Assembly: GCF_900636325.1 (NCBI RefSeq)
Contig: NZ_LR134263.1
Span: forward strand, 2,046,001-2,110,000
Source of the DNA: Staphylococcus delphini
GTDB lineage: Bacteria > Bacillota > Bacilli > Staphylococcales > Staphylococcaceae
Direction: 5' to 3'
DNA: 64,000 bases
Part shown: positions 27,193-34,866 of the stretch, one piece after another
Position numbering within the stretch: position 1 is the stretch's first letter
How the letters are laid out: each line of letters begins with the position of its first letter
Program-made: the position numbers and the translations under genes
Notes under the pieces: model-generated
The model's database searches: none
Seen by the model: the letters and a program-made list of their open reading frames with translations, nothing else
Told to the model about the DNA's origin: nothing

Positions 27193-27810
27193 ATGGACCA
27201 AAAATCCAACATCATGTATGCAATTAGTAAAGGAGATATGTTTTTGAGACCAGTAGATGGTCCTGATGGTGCGCTCACGAGTACGGAAATCTATAGATAT
27301 GATGGTGATCATTTTATTATTCACGATCGTGCCCAACGTATTATTGAGCGCAGTTGTAGACATTATGGTGAATCGTACTCTGGAAGAAAAGCACAAGCTA
27401 AACGTATCGCCAATATCTCTAACAAGACACCAATATTGCTCACTCCCATTTATCAAACCTACTTTTTCCCCACTCACTCGGATAGGGTTCCTGAAAATAG
27501 TTGGCTGAACATGCATTACGTAGTCAAACTTAAACCATTAAAAGGCGCCCGTTGTAAAGTCACTTTTGCCAATGATTTAACTGTCACGCTGCCTATTTCG
27601 CATCATAGTATTAAACATCAATTTTTGAATTGTGTTTATTTCGCTTATTTAGTAGGAAGGTCTAATCAAGTACAAACACATAATCCTGAAAAACCTATTG
27701 ATTACGACCAGCAACCTTTTAATATTTTTGAAGCACTATCGCAATATGCTTTATTAGAAAATGCAAAGAGAGAATTAGAAGAAAAGAAGAAAAAAGCGAC
27801 TTACTTGTAG
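27193..27810 (+). CDS. comK: competence transcription factor ComK
   Basis: A 205-residue protein with the ComK pattern: 'YAISKGDMFLRPV', 'STEIYRYDGDHFIIHDRAQRIIERSCRHYGESYSGRKAQAKRI', 'SNKTPILLTPIYQTYFFPTHSDRVPENSWLNMHYV' and 'LTVTLPISHHSIKHQFLNCVYF'. ComK binds AT boxes and switches on the DNA-uptake genes. In staphylococci its expression is low and conditional. A strong AGGAGG box and a recognisable promoter precede it, and a terminator follows. The C-terminus is a charged coiled stretch. Confidence 0.93.
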   Translation: MDQKSNIMYAISKGDMFLRPVDGPDGALTSTEIYRYDGDHFIIHDRAQRIIERSCRHYGESYSGRKAQAKRIANISNKTPILLTPIYQTYFFPTHSDRVPENSWLNMHYVVKLKPLKGARCKVTFANDLTVTLPISHHSIKHQFLNCVYFAYLVGRSNQVQTHNPEKPIDYDQQPFNIFEALSQYALLENAKRELEEKKKKATYL

Positions 27811-27908
27811 CTATGTTATTTTGAATTCTTGTATTGAATGAATCATGATGGTATGACTTGAGAGAAAACGCAACATGTTTCATCTAGACTATTTCTTTAA
27901 CAAAGTGT

Positions 27909-27962
27909 AAAGTTAGCGGAATTTATATACGCATAGTGTAAATGTTCCGTTAACTTTTTTGT
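27909..27962 (+). terminator. intrinsic terminator after comK
   Basis: Stem AAAGTTAGCGGAA / TTCCGTTAACTTT with one wobble and a T run. Confidence 0.75.
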
Positions 27963-27971
27963 TATTAACCC

Positions 27972-27999
27972 TTGATTTCTCCAATGATGTTGATATAAT
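27972..27999 (+). promoter_or_regulatory. promoter of the tRNA-Asn/tRNA-Ser pair
   Basis: TTGATT, 16-base spacer, TATAAT, 23 bases before the tRNA-Asn acceptor stem. Confidence 0.7.
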
Positions 28000-28022
28000 A
28001 ATATTTGTGATTGAAAAGTTAT

Positions 28023-28097
28023 TCCACAGTAGCTCAGTGGTAGAGCTATCGGCTGTTAACCGATCGGTCGTAGGTTCGAGTCCTACCTGTGGAGCCA
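28023..28097 (+). tRNA. tRNA-Asn (anticodon GTT), CCA encoded
   Basis: Acceptor TCCACAG / CTGTGGA, D-loop AGCTCAGTGGTAGAGCT, anticodon loop CTGTTAA, T-loop GGTTCGAGTCC, discriminator G and encoded CCA. One base separates it from tRNA-Ser. Confidence 0.95.
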
Positions 28098-28098
28098 T

Positions 28099-28187
28099 GG
28101 AAACGTACTCAAGTTGGCTGAAGAGGCGCCCCTGCTAAGGGTGTAGGTCGCGAAAGCGGCGCGAGGGTTCGAATCCCTCCGTTTCCG
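28099..28187 (+). tRNA. tRNA-Ser (anticodon GCT)
   Basis: Acceptor GGAAACG / CGTTTCC, anticodon loop CTGCTAA, a long variable arm (TAGGTCGCGAAAGCGGCGCG) and T-loop GGTTCGAATCC. CCA is not encoded; CTA follows. The 3' end borders an accessory region, and tRNA-Ser genes are common integration targets. Confidence 0.95.
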
Positions 28188-28231
28188 CTAGATAGGAAAC
28201 AATGGCTAATATTTGTTTCCTTAAAATCACC

Positions 28232-28262
28232 AAGAACGCTGTTATGACGGCGTTCTTTTTAT
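28232..28262 (+). terminator. terminator of the tRNA transcript
   Basis: Stem AAGAACGC / GCGTTCTT with a 10-base loop and T-rich tail. Confidence 0.75.
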
Positions 28263-28299
28263 TTTCACTTAATATCCCTTATTATCCGTTTTGAAATAA

Positions 28300-28405
28300 A
28301 GTGGTCAAAATTTGGTCAAATAAGGGGATTTTTCATTTTTTTGACCTCTCGTTGACCAAATGTTGACCAAATGTTGACCAAATGTTGACCAAATGTTGAC
28401 CAAAC
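28300..28405. repeat. direct-repeat array of GTTGACCAAAT, possible integrase arm sites
   Basis: Five head-to-tail 11-bp units (28351-28361, 28362-28372, 28373-28383, 28384-28394, 28395-28405; the last ends in C). Two copies of the core in the opposite orientation (TTTGGTCAAAT-like) lie at about 28300-28320. The array starts about 110 bases from the 3' end of tRNA-Ser. Short repeats in both orientations beside a tRNA resemble arm-type integrase sites of an attachment region. No integrase gene remains here. Confidence 0.7.
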
Positions 28406-28426
28406 TAACTTCTCGACAGCCAATAA

Positions 28427-28463
28427 AAACCGCCCCACCTATTGCAGGCGGGGCGGTTTTTAT
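28427..28463. terminator. strong bidirectional terminator
   Basis: AAAAACCGCCCC / GGGGCGGTTTTT with a 10-base loop, immediately 3' of the minus-strand helix-turn-helix gene, whose stop lies inside the 3' tail. Confidence 0.85.
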
Positions 28464-28657
28464 TCGTTTTCTCGTTCGAGTTGTTTTTGGTATTCGTATA
28501 AACGTATTACAGTTTTAAACTTAGATTCTAATAGTTTAGTTTTACCGTTTTTAATATCCTGAATTGTTTGGTATGGTAGCTTGGTTTCTTTAGAAATCTT
28601 ATAACTTGTTTGATTCTTAAGAAGTACGTTAACTTTTGCCAATATTTCTTTTTCCAT
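28460..28657 (-). CDS. small helix-turn-helix protein
   Basis: A 65-residue protein with 'SYKISKETKLPYQTIQDIKNGKTKL' (about residues 18-42), the shape of a Cro/phage-repressor-type helix-turn-helix, followed by a charged helix. It probably binds DNA. It lies in the accessory region next to tRNA-Ser and could belong to the lost mobile element. The ribosome site is poor (AAAATATGG). Confidence 0.6.
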   Translation of the reverse strand: MEKEILAKVNVLLKNQTSYKISKETKLPYQTIQDIKNGKTKLLESKFKTVIRLYEYQKQLERENE

Positions 28658-28666
28658 ATTTTAAAC

Positions 28667-28950
28667 GAACCGAGTCGATACTTAATTACTTAGCATATAC
28701 ACAACGCCAAAGACACACAACAAAATTATTACTACATTAAAGACTATCGAAATAATATCTTTCTGTTTGTTTGTCATTTTCATCACCTCATTATATAATG
28801 AAGCCGAGGGGGGATTAACCCCCGACTATCATTTTGATTATTGCGATAAGGCTTGTAAGGATAACCATTACATTTCTCACAATTTCTGTAATGTCCTTAT
28901 AAAGCCTTATCTTTTTTTCTTTGAGAGTTTCCTCTCTATCGACTCGGTTC
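28667..28950. repeat. 14-bp inverted repeat flanking two tiny membrane-protein genes
   Basis: GAACCGAGTCGATA (28667-28680) and its exact reverse complement (28937-28950). One arm lies in the first codons of the 45-residue gene, the other just before the helix-turn-helix gene. Two unrelated genes so placed would not share 14 bases by chance. Confidence 0.75.
28682..28777 (-). CDS. 31-residue single-span membrane peptide
   Basis: ATG 28777 has GAGGTG 8 bases upstream. The peptide has a short polar N-terminus (MTNKQKD) and a hydrophobic helix (IISIVFNVVIILLCVFGVVYML). The same sequence type recurs as the C-terminal half of the frame at 33747-33974 ('NRNKDIMAIIFNIAVIIICGIGIFYLLSY'), so it is conserved as protein. 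It lies 37 bases downstream of another tiny gene on the same strand. Family unknown; it is toxin-like or phage membrane peptide-like in size only. Confidence 0.6.
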   Translation of the reverse strand: MTNKQKDIISIVFNVVIILLCVFGVVYMLSN

Positions 28951-28952
28951 AT
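28815..28952 (-). CDS. 45-residue membrane-associated peptide
   Basis: ATG 28952 follows GGGGTG. A charged N-terminus leads to 'YKDITEIVRNVMVILTSLIAIIKMI', an amphipathic-to-hydrophobic helix. The homologous stretch 'CEDITEIVRNVIVVLTSLIAIINIV' occurs at 33747-33974. The DNA around codons 18-36 forms a long imperfect inverted repeat (ATAAGGCTTTATAAGGA...TCCTTACAAGCCTTAT), so the mRNA would be highly structured. It is the first gene of a two-gene unit with the 31-residue peptide. Function unknown. Confidence 0.55.
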   Translation of the reverse strand: MNRVDREETLKEKKIRLYKDITEIVRNVMVILTSLIAIIKMIVGG

Positions 28953-29044
28953 TTTTTCACCCCTTTCCTAATTTCTATATTAATTATATCACGAATTTCG
29001 TGATAATACAACCCTTTTCACTAACTTTTTTAAATTTTACTCAT

Positions 29045-29076
29045 AAAAAATACCACACCGATGGGGTGTGGTGGGG
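29045..29076 (-). terminator. terminator 3' of the restriction-modification gene
   Basis: CCACACC-ccat-c-GGTGTGG with a six-T run on the minus strand. Just upstream (29085-29100) is CAACTGTTGCGACGGTTG, a second small inverted repeat that recurs at 32288-32305. Confidence 0.75.
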
Positions 29077-29133
29077 AAATGGCAACCGTCGCAACAGTTG
29101 TCCTCAAGTACACTACGCAGATGTGGGTTATTT

Positions 29134-30726
29134 TTAAATATTTAAATTAAACCCACTTTCCAGATTCTCTATCTGCTCTAATAAAGATTCAATCTTTAAA
29201 GTTATCTTTCTATGTTCTTCTATCTCATGCTGTCCTAATTTTGGGACTTTTATTTTTCCTAAATCTTCTATCTTCAAAGTCGGTCTAGCGCCACCTTTAG
29301 TATAGTGCTCTATTACTTGTAAATAGGGCTTTGTCTTTAATAGACTCACTAAATAATTATGATCTAGATTTTTCAATTTAAATATTTCATAAATCGGGCT
29401 GACAACCATTATGTCATAGTTTAAAGTTACACTACCAATGCTACCCACATTAATTCTGTGTGGATTATAAATTATATCTCCTTTTTTTACTATTGTGTGA
29501 TTCATGTAGTCTTCATAATCCTCGGTTAGTTCTTTTAAAAAAGTTCCATTTTGAGATATAGTCAGTATTGCTATTTGTTTTATATCGTCTAAGTCTTTCA
29601 ATTTTTTCTTAGGCAAAGCGATAATCTCGTTGGATAAACTTACATTGTTATTCTTTATCTCTTTAGGTACATCTTCAAAATAATCAAATGGTAGGAATGA
29701 AAAATTATCATTTAAATCACCTTTGTAATAATAGTTATTGGGGAGGTCATTACACTTTTCTTCTATATTATTTTTTAGGTTTGTTAAATCGGAAGCTTTT
29801 TTCAATGGCCTTCTTCTTGCTCCTAATTCAAATCCATCATTATCTATTACTTTGAAATATATCCCTTCAGGTTTGTTATTGTGACGCTTTTTAACAATTA
29901 TCACCGAAGTTTTGGTAGGGGTGTATGGATTAAACACCCCTCTAGGTAAGGAAATTATTGTAATTTCATCAGAATTAAAATAGATATGTTCACGTAGTAA
30001 TTTAATTATACCTTCCTCATATAAAAAAGTTTCTGGCACAACAACCGCCATTCTTCCTCCGTCTTTTAATGCGTCCCACATATGTTTTACACACACTGCG
30101 TCAGCGTTATCTGTATCTAATTTATATAAAGCACCATAATCAGTTTTTTGGGAATAAGGGATATTTGACAAAACAATATCGTACTTATTTTTCTTTGGGT
30201 TTTCAAGAGTATCCTGCTGATATATATTTGTACTTCCATCCCCAAACAAAATCATGTTCATTTTAGCTATCCTAGCAGTAGAACTTATTTCACTACCATA
30301 TAAACTCTTACTTTTAATAAACTTTCTAATATCTGGATTAGACATGTCTGATTTTAATGTTAAATATTTAAAAGCTTCAATTAAAAATCCTCCAGTTCCA
30401 CAAAAAGGATCATAAATTTTCTCGCCATACTTAGGATCCAGAACACCTATTATTGATTGTATTATATGTCTCGGTGTATAATACTCTCCTAAATCTTTGT
30501 TACCATTAGTTAAATTTTTTAAGAAATATTCAAAAGCGTCTCCCTTAATATCAGAATTAGCTTTAGAAAGATTAATAGGATCTAATAATTCGATTATTTT
30601 TCTTAAAATACTATCCTTTTTAATAGTAAATTGGTTTTCAAAAATAGCACCATATCTTTTTATCAATCTAGGCCTTACAATATCATTGAAAAAATCCACT
30701 AAGTTATTGTCGTCTTGTTTTTTCAA
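29134..30726 (-). pseudogene. N6-adenine methyltransferase + target-recognition part of a split R-M fusion gene
   Basis: This 530-residue part carries the gamma-class methyltransferase: 'DAFEYFLKNLT...LGEYYTPRHII', the SAM motif 'IYDPFCGTGGFLIEAFKYL' and the catalytic NPPY-type motif as 'LSNIPYS' (about residue 186 on). From about residue 380 it becomes a type I specificity-like domain ('IIALPKKKLKDLDDIKQIAILT', 'VKKGDIIYNPHRIN', 'GARPTLKIEDLGKIKVPKLG') ending in a coiled coil. Its apparent TTG start lies inside the upstream frame: reading through, the codons before it give Y-S-W-E-E-L-K-K, natural for one continuous protein. The two halves are thus one type I/IIG-like gene broken by a one-base frameshift at A5 (about 30739-30743). 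Confidence 0.8.
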
Positions 30727-31370
30727 TTCTTCCCAACTGTATTTTTACCTATATGCATCGCAGTATTTCCTGTATATTCTCCTAAATTACTATCCTCACT
30801 TAATAATTTTAAGAATAATAAGTCTGATATAGCTGAAAACCTCTCATGACCAGTTCTTAATCCTTCTTTCCTCAATAAATCATTAATTTTCTTAAAAATG
30901 TTTAATATTTCTGCTTTATTTAACTTTTCACTTATAGGTTTACTAATTAAATCGTCACCCTCTTGTATAAAGCGTAACAATAAACTTTCATCAACAAATC
31001 TTTGTAAGGGCATATTGTCAATTTTCAAAACATTATTTGATATCACATCAAACCCTAAGATATTAGTATCATTTGTAACAAATGCTAAAGGAGCCTTTAT
31101 ACATCTTGCATATTCTATAGCTTGACTAGAAGCTTTTTCAATATCTTCACCTATTTTTTTGGCTTCTACAACGGCTAGTGGGTTATCTGTATTTGATTCA
31201 TATATTATATAATCTGCTCTTTTTCTTCCTAACCTCTTCTTTTGTTCTTCGGTTTTAGGTTGTTCTTTAAAAACATTGCAGAGTTCATTAGTTTCGTCTA
31301 TTATATAATTCAAATTTATTAATGTTTGGTCGAAATTACTTCTAGTATTGGCTTCTAACGGTCTCATCAC
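30723..31370 (-). pseudogene. N-terminal nuclease (HSDR_N-like) part of the split R-M fusion gene
   Basis: A 215-residue part starting at 31370. Residues about 45-75, 'RLGRKRADYIIYESNTDNPLAVVEAKK', hold the PD-(D/E)xK nuclease residues (D, then E-A-K), as in the HSDR_N domain. From about residue 165, 'FKKINDLLRKEGLRTGHERFSAISDLLFLKLLSE', the methyltransferase N-domain begins, then the frame ends at TGA after 'GKNTVGKN'. Restoring one base in GGTAAAAATAC would join it to the methyltransferase half, for a protein of about 745 residues. Such one-polypeptide enzymes cut and methylate DNA. As it stands the system should not function unless the shift is bypassed or is a sequencing error. Confidence 0.78.
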
Positions 31371-31453
31371 AAATCTCCTAATCTAAAATATGATTAATTA
31401 TACCATATCTAGTTAAAAATATAGTTTTTTGTAAGATTTTCCTTTGTTTTATA

Positions 31454-31487
31454 CAAAAAAACAGGGCAGTCGTAATGACCGCCCTTT
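31454..31487 (-). terminator. terminator 3' of the endolysin remnant
   Basis: Minus-strand GGGCGGTC-attac-GACTGCCC followed by TGTTTTTTT. A near copy is at 33581-33620. Confidence 0.75.
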
Positions 31488-31518
31488 CATGTCGTGGATA
31501 TACATAGTATATCATACT

Positions 31519-32149
31519 TTACTTAATTGTTCCCCACAACGGACCTACTTTACCAGTCTTAGCGTCCCATGTTCGCACTGGCATATACACTGTTTCTCCC
31601 TCGAACGTTTTCCACGATACCCAAACGTGACCATCAAATTTTTGAACTTCATCATATTTAATCGTTTGACCTTTTCTTAATATTCCTGCTTGAGGGTGAC
31701 CAGTCCAAGGACCGTTGTAGCGAGTGATGATTCCCTCGCTTGCTGTCACTGTGAACGAGGCATGTTCTGCTTTATACCAAATCCCGTCTTTATTCTGTTT
31801 CCAATCTGTCGCCTTAACAACTTGTTTTGCTTCTTGCTTTTTAACTAGTTGTTTAACGTCAGATTGTTTGATAGTTTCCGATTTGCTAACTTCTAACTTT
31901 CCACCGTCATAATAGTGTTTGATACGTTTAATAAAATAATCTTTCATTTTATTAATATTTGTAGTTGTGTATGGCGCACCTTTGCCGACGTGCAACTCCC
32001 ATGAACGATGTGGGCAAGAAGTACCGAAGAATTCGTTATGCAAGCGAACCGTGTTTCTATTTACTGCTAACCCATATGACTTCATCACATCCGCAGCTAC
32101 TTTTAATGTTTCCGTATTTTGATTATTTTTCGTTAATACACCGTTATAT
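31519..32149 (-). pseudogene. phage endolysin remnant (amidase C-terminus + SH3b)
   Basis: The piece starts inside an amidase domain ('VAADVMKSYGLAVNRNTVRLHNEFFGTSCPHRSWELHVG'). A linker follows, then an SH3_5 wall-binding domain ('GIWYKAEHASFTVTASEGIITRYNGPWTGHPQAGILRKGQTIKYDEVQKFDGHVWVSW') as in staphylococcal phage lysins. An internal methionine gives a 189-residue frame. Full lysins are about 480 residues with an N-terminal CHAP domain, which is missing. The homology begins abruptly near 32149, next to an inverted repeat (AACACCGTTATA...TATAACGGTGTT, 32133-32181). This is debris of a prophage. Confidence 0.85.
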
Positions 32150-32328
32150 CACGTAATTTAAAACGTTGGTATAACGGTGTTTTGTTGTTTTTGGTTATTT
32201 TTAGTTGAACATCGTATTTCATCCTAAACGTCCCTGAAACGTTCCCAAAATCGTAAAAGTATAGAAAAACGTCCCGTGGATAGGTAACTGTCGCAACAGT
32301 TGACCTTAAATACAGTTTAGAAATCGAA

Positions 32329-32694
32329 TTATTGACTTAATAAACTTCCCATATCAGACTTTATAGTATCTGCTAATACTTGTAGTTCTGGAAAATAATT
32401 ATTAGCAAAACCAATAATTACTCTATTTTTTATAAAGGTATTAAGTTCTCGATCTTTTGGAATTGTATTGTCTATCAAATCCAAAAGTTCACTATGACTT
32501 ATATCATCTATACTCACTGTATTTAAATATTTTAAAATTGCTAAATATAACTTATCAAATACTTCGTGTTCAAAATCAAAATCTAATAATAATAAACTAA
32601 CAGAATTGGTTTCTACTTGATTATCTCCAATTTTATCTGCAAGTTCTCGTATTGCTTGATAAAGTAATCTAAAGCTTTCTTTTTCTTTTAACAT
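32329..32694 (-). CDS. unknown 121-residue cytosolic protein, immunity candidate
   Basis: No domain recognised. It is acidic, helical in look and without signal or membrane segment ('LLLLDFDFEHEVFDKLYLAILKYLNTVSIDDISHSELLDLID'). It is the last gene of a three-gene minus-strand set: secreted 181-residue protein, 57-residue membrane protein, then this, with a 46-base gap. A small acidic protein beside a secreted one suggests immunity, but that is inference. The AAGGAG site overlaps 'GGAGATTATTATG'. Confidence 0.55.
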   Translation of the reverse strand: MLKEKESFRLLYQAIRELADKIGDNQVETNSVSLLLLDFDFEHEVFDKLYLAILKYLNTVSIDDISHSELLDLIDNTIPKDRELNTFIKNRVIIGFANNYFPELQVLADTIKSDMGSLLSQ

Positions 32695-32740
32695 AATAAT
32701 CTCCTTAAAATATTAAAATAGCCAAGATATAGTATTTCAA

Positions 32741-32914
32741 TCACTTCTTTTTATTATTGCCGGAAGAAAATAAAAAAGCTCCAAAAAACAGTAAGGGGAA
32801 AATAACAAATAATCGAGCATCAAATGAATTTTTTCCAATTATAACAGGTAAAGACACATAAATAATAAAGGTAATTATCAGAAACACCAAATAAACTATT
32901 TTATTAGTACTCAT
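32741..32914 (-). CDS. 57-residue two-span membrane protein
   Basis: ATG 32914 lies 11 bases after the secreted protein's stop, and no strong ribosome site is seen, so coupling is likely. Two hydrophobic segments ('IVYLVFLIITFIIYVSLPVII' and 'LFVIFPLLFFGAFLF') are joined by a short loop, ending in a lysine tail. It looks like a bacteriocin immunity or accessory membrane protein. Family unknown. Confidence 0.55.
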   Translation of the reverse strand: MSTNKIVYLVFLIITFIIYVSLPVIIGKNSFDARLFVIFPLLFFGAFLFSSGNNKKK

Positions 32915-32925
32915 AGCAAATAAAC

Positions 32926-33471
32926 CTACAACACAATTGCGATGAAAGCTCTAGCAACAATATAAGCAAACTGTTGATTAAACCCAAAATTACGAGTCAA
33001 TCCTGTCGCCATAGCATCTGCTAAATTACCTTCAAATCCTGTTAAAATATCACAAAATTTATTGATACTTTGATAGTGAAACATAACCAATTTTATTCCG
33101 CTTGTTTTTTCTACCTTCTCAACTAATTTATTCCATGCTTTTTCCCCAACTTTATTTACAGTTGCCTTAATCGCCTTAGCCCCTGCTTTAGCAGTTAAAG
33201 TTGCTTTCCCTCTTTCTGCAACGCCATCTCTATAATTTTCAACTTGAATTTTTAATTTTTCAGCTATACTTGGATCTTTGAAGTCCTTTTTACTATTGTT
33301 TATCTCGTTCAATAAAGCATTTCCAATTTCTTTTTTTCGCTTCATTTCTTCATCGATCGTTTTAGTCGTTTCAGCATTAACGTTGTTAGCATCCAATATG
33401 AGATATACAGGATCTGTTAAAAGCGATGTAAGAACTGTAGCAGTAACAATCTTACTTATTTTCTTGTTCAT
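32926..33471 (-). CDS. secreted protein of unknown function, bacteriocin-like organisation
   Basis: 181 residues with a clear signal peptide: 'MNKKISKIVTATVLTSLLTD...' and a likely cut after 'NVNA'. The mature part starts charged and helical ('KEIGNALLNEINNSKKDFKDPSIAEKLKI'), then Ala/Lys-rich ('TLTAKAGAKAIKATVNKVGEKAWNKLVEKV'), and ends with a hydrophobic C-terminus ('FAYIVARAFIAIVL'). A cationic, helix-prone C-terminal half followed by small membrane and cytosolic genes recalls secreted bacteriocins released from a larger precursor (closticin 574 type); the similarity is of layout, with weak sequence resemblance. Other options are a toxin or a phage-carried surface protein. No recognised domain. 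Confidence 0.6.
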   Translation of the reverse strand: MNKKISKIVTATVLTSLLTDPVYLILDANNVNAETTKTIDEEMKRKKEIGNALLNEINNSKKDFKDPSIAEKLKIQVENYRDGVAERGKATLTAKAGAKAIKATVNKVGEKAWNKLVEKVEKTSGIKLVMFHYQSINKFCDILTGFEGNLADAMATGLTRNFGFNQQFAYIVARAFIAIVL

Positions 33472-33580
33472 TGCAAAAACCCCTTTAAAAGTTTAAACAA
33501 TCCCTTAATCAACTCCCCAATATCAATATATCAAATTACTTTAATATGTATAAATGTTAATGATATCAATTTCTTAACAC

Positions 33581-33620
33581 AAAAAATCAGGGCAGTAGGA
33601 ATGATCGCCCTGTTTAATCA
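33581..33620. terminator. hairpin between the three-gene set and the next unit
   Basis: AAAAAATCAGGGCAGT...GATCGCCCTGTTTA: stem CAGGGC / GCCCTG with T-rich flank on the minus strand. It resembles the hairpin at 31454-31487 in stem and loop. Confidence 0.65.
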
Positions 33621-33746
33621 TATTTCGCCCACTTAATCTTTCGTGCCAAATCTATTCATTATGATTGTTTCAATAGATGTGACACTAGCCATCAATAATC
33701 TCAAGCACACAAATTAAAGTGTTGTAACTTCCCATTTTCAAACATT

Positions 33747-33974
33747 TTAATAACTCAGCAAATAAAAAATACCTATACCACATATGATAATCACGGCAAT
33801 ATTAAAAATAATGGCCATTATATCTTTATTTCTATTTGTCACCTTAATCAACTCCTCACATTTTAAAGCCTCGACTACGATATTGATAATAGCGATAAGG
33901 CTTGTAAGGACAACGATTACATTTCTCACAATTTCTGTAATGTCTTCACAAGCCCTATTACGCTTTTCTTTCAA
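33747..33974 (-). pseudogene. second, fused and frameshifted copy of the two tiny membrane genes
   Basis: One 75-residue frame from TTG 33974. Residues 11-36 match the 45-residue peptide ('EDITEIVRNVIVVLTSLIAIINIVVEAL') and residues 46-75 the 31-residue peptide. In this copy the first gene has lost its own start frame: the expected N-terminal codons ('LDKDIERKA') run to a stop at about 33963 in another frame. The spacer, including GAGGAG and a GTG that once started the second peptide, is read through. The shared DNA (GATAAGGCTTGTAAGGA...CACAATTTCTGTAATGTC) shows the duplication. Confidence 0.65.
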
Positions 33975-34223
33975 TATCCTTATCTAACCTTTCAAATCAA
34001 GAATATGCCTAGTCCCAACTTATTCACATTGCATTCAAAAAACTTGTTGTAAAAATGAGTATATATTATAATAAACAAACATCCATATGCATGGGATCCA
34101 CTTGTAAAAGCCATCCCCTTCACAAAAGAACCGCTTATTCCATTATCTGATGCTCTCCTATTTGAAATAGCCTCAGAATAATACATATATCGTCTCTTAC
34201 TTTTTTGAATACATACTATCGAA

Positions 34224-34340
34224 TTAAAGGCTGCGTGACTTTGAACGACGTTTATCCACCATTTGTACAACAATCACGACAGAGAGGATGACATTTGCGA
34301 TAATATTCAATATCGTTAATGCTGTTTCTTTCTTGTTCAT
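34224..34340 (-). CDS. 38-residue single-span membrane peptide
   Basis: ATG 34340 is preceded by AAAGGGG at 6 bases. The peptide is 'MNKKETALTILNIIAN' followed by 'VILSVVIVVQMVDKRRSKSRSL', one hydrophobic helix and a basic C-terminus. Good ribosome site and membrane-peptide composition support translation. It sits with the other tiny membrane genes of this accessory region. Function unknown; it is in the size range of small toxins or phage membrane peptides. Confidence 0.55.
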   Translation of the reverse strand: MNKKETALTILNIIANVILSVVIVVQMVDKRRSKSRSL

Positions 34341-34866
34341 ATAAGTCCCCTTTCTATTGTATCCACCTTATTTTTAAGACCTTAAATGGATACAATGATT
34401 TATTTTCTCAAGTCATCGCAAACTGTATTTTAAATCCTAGACATTTTGATGCTTAACTTGAAAATAGATTATTTTATCTCTTTATTTTGTATAGTACAAC
34501 ACTTTAACTTTGCAGACAACACGACATTGTTATGAATCGTAATAATCACTTTCATAGCTACAAAATGAATTGAAAGAGATCGCACTCGCACAAAAACTTT
34601 ATATTATAATATAATAATTAAATTAATCCTCAAGTCTCAGTTAATCATTATTTTGTTTAATAGAATTAGAGTACAAAATCACTGGTTGAAATTAACTATT
34701 TGCAAAAAAATAATATTTATAAAGCAGAAAAGATTCCGTTTAAAAAACGCTTGATTAATTAAATCTTTTAACTTCTTTTCTTGTATTAAACAGTTTATTA
34801 TGATAGAATTCTTACACGATTGATTGAAAATTTCAATCAACAAATGTTATTGGAGATGATATTTAA
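34341..34866. other. intergenic region upstream of the Sdr-like gene, with promoter
   Basis: About 525 bases of very AT-rich DNA with no gene seen. TTGTAT (34781-34786), a 17-base spacer and TAGAAT (34804-34809) form the likely promoter of the adhesin gene, 57 bases before its start. A short inverted repeat, TGAAAATTTCA, lies just after it at about 34825-34835. Confidence 0.55.

Noticed and set aside
28351..28405. Tandem repeats as a CRISPR array
   Set aside because: The 11-bp units are directly adjacent without spacers and no cas genes are present.
30736..30746. Programmed frameshifting in the R-M gene
   Set aside because: The site TAAAAAT is not a canonical X-XXY-YYZ heptamer and I see no stimulatory structure. 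A one-base lesion is simpler.
33992..34273. A 93-codon minus-strand frame overlapping the 38-residue peptide
   Set aside because: It needs a TTG start without ribosome site, and its composition looks non-coding. An internal ATG at 34185 gives a shorter frame with only a weak AAGAGA. Not convincing.
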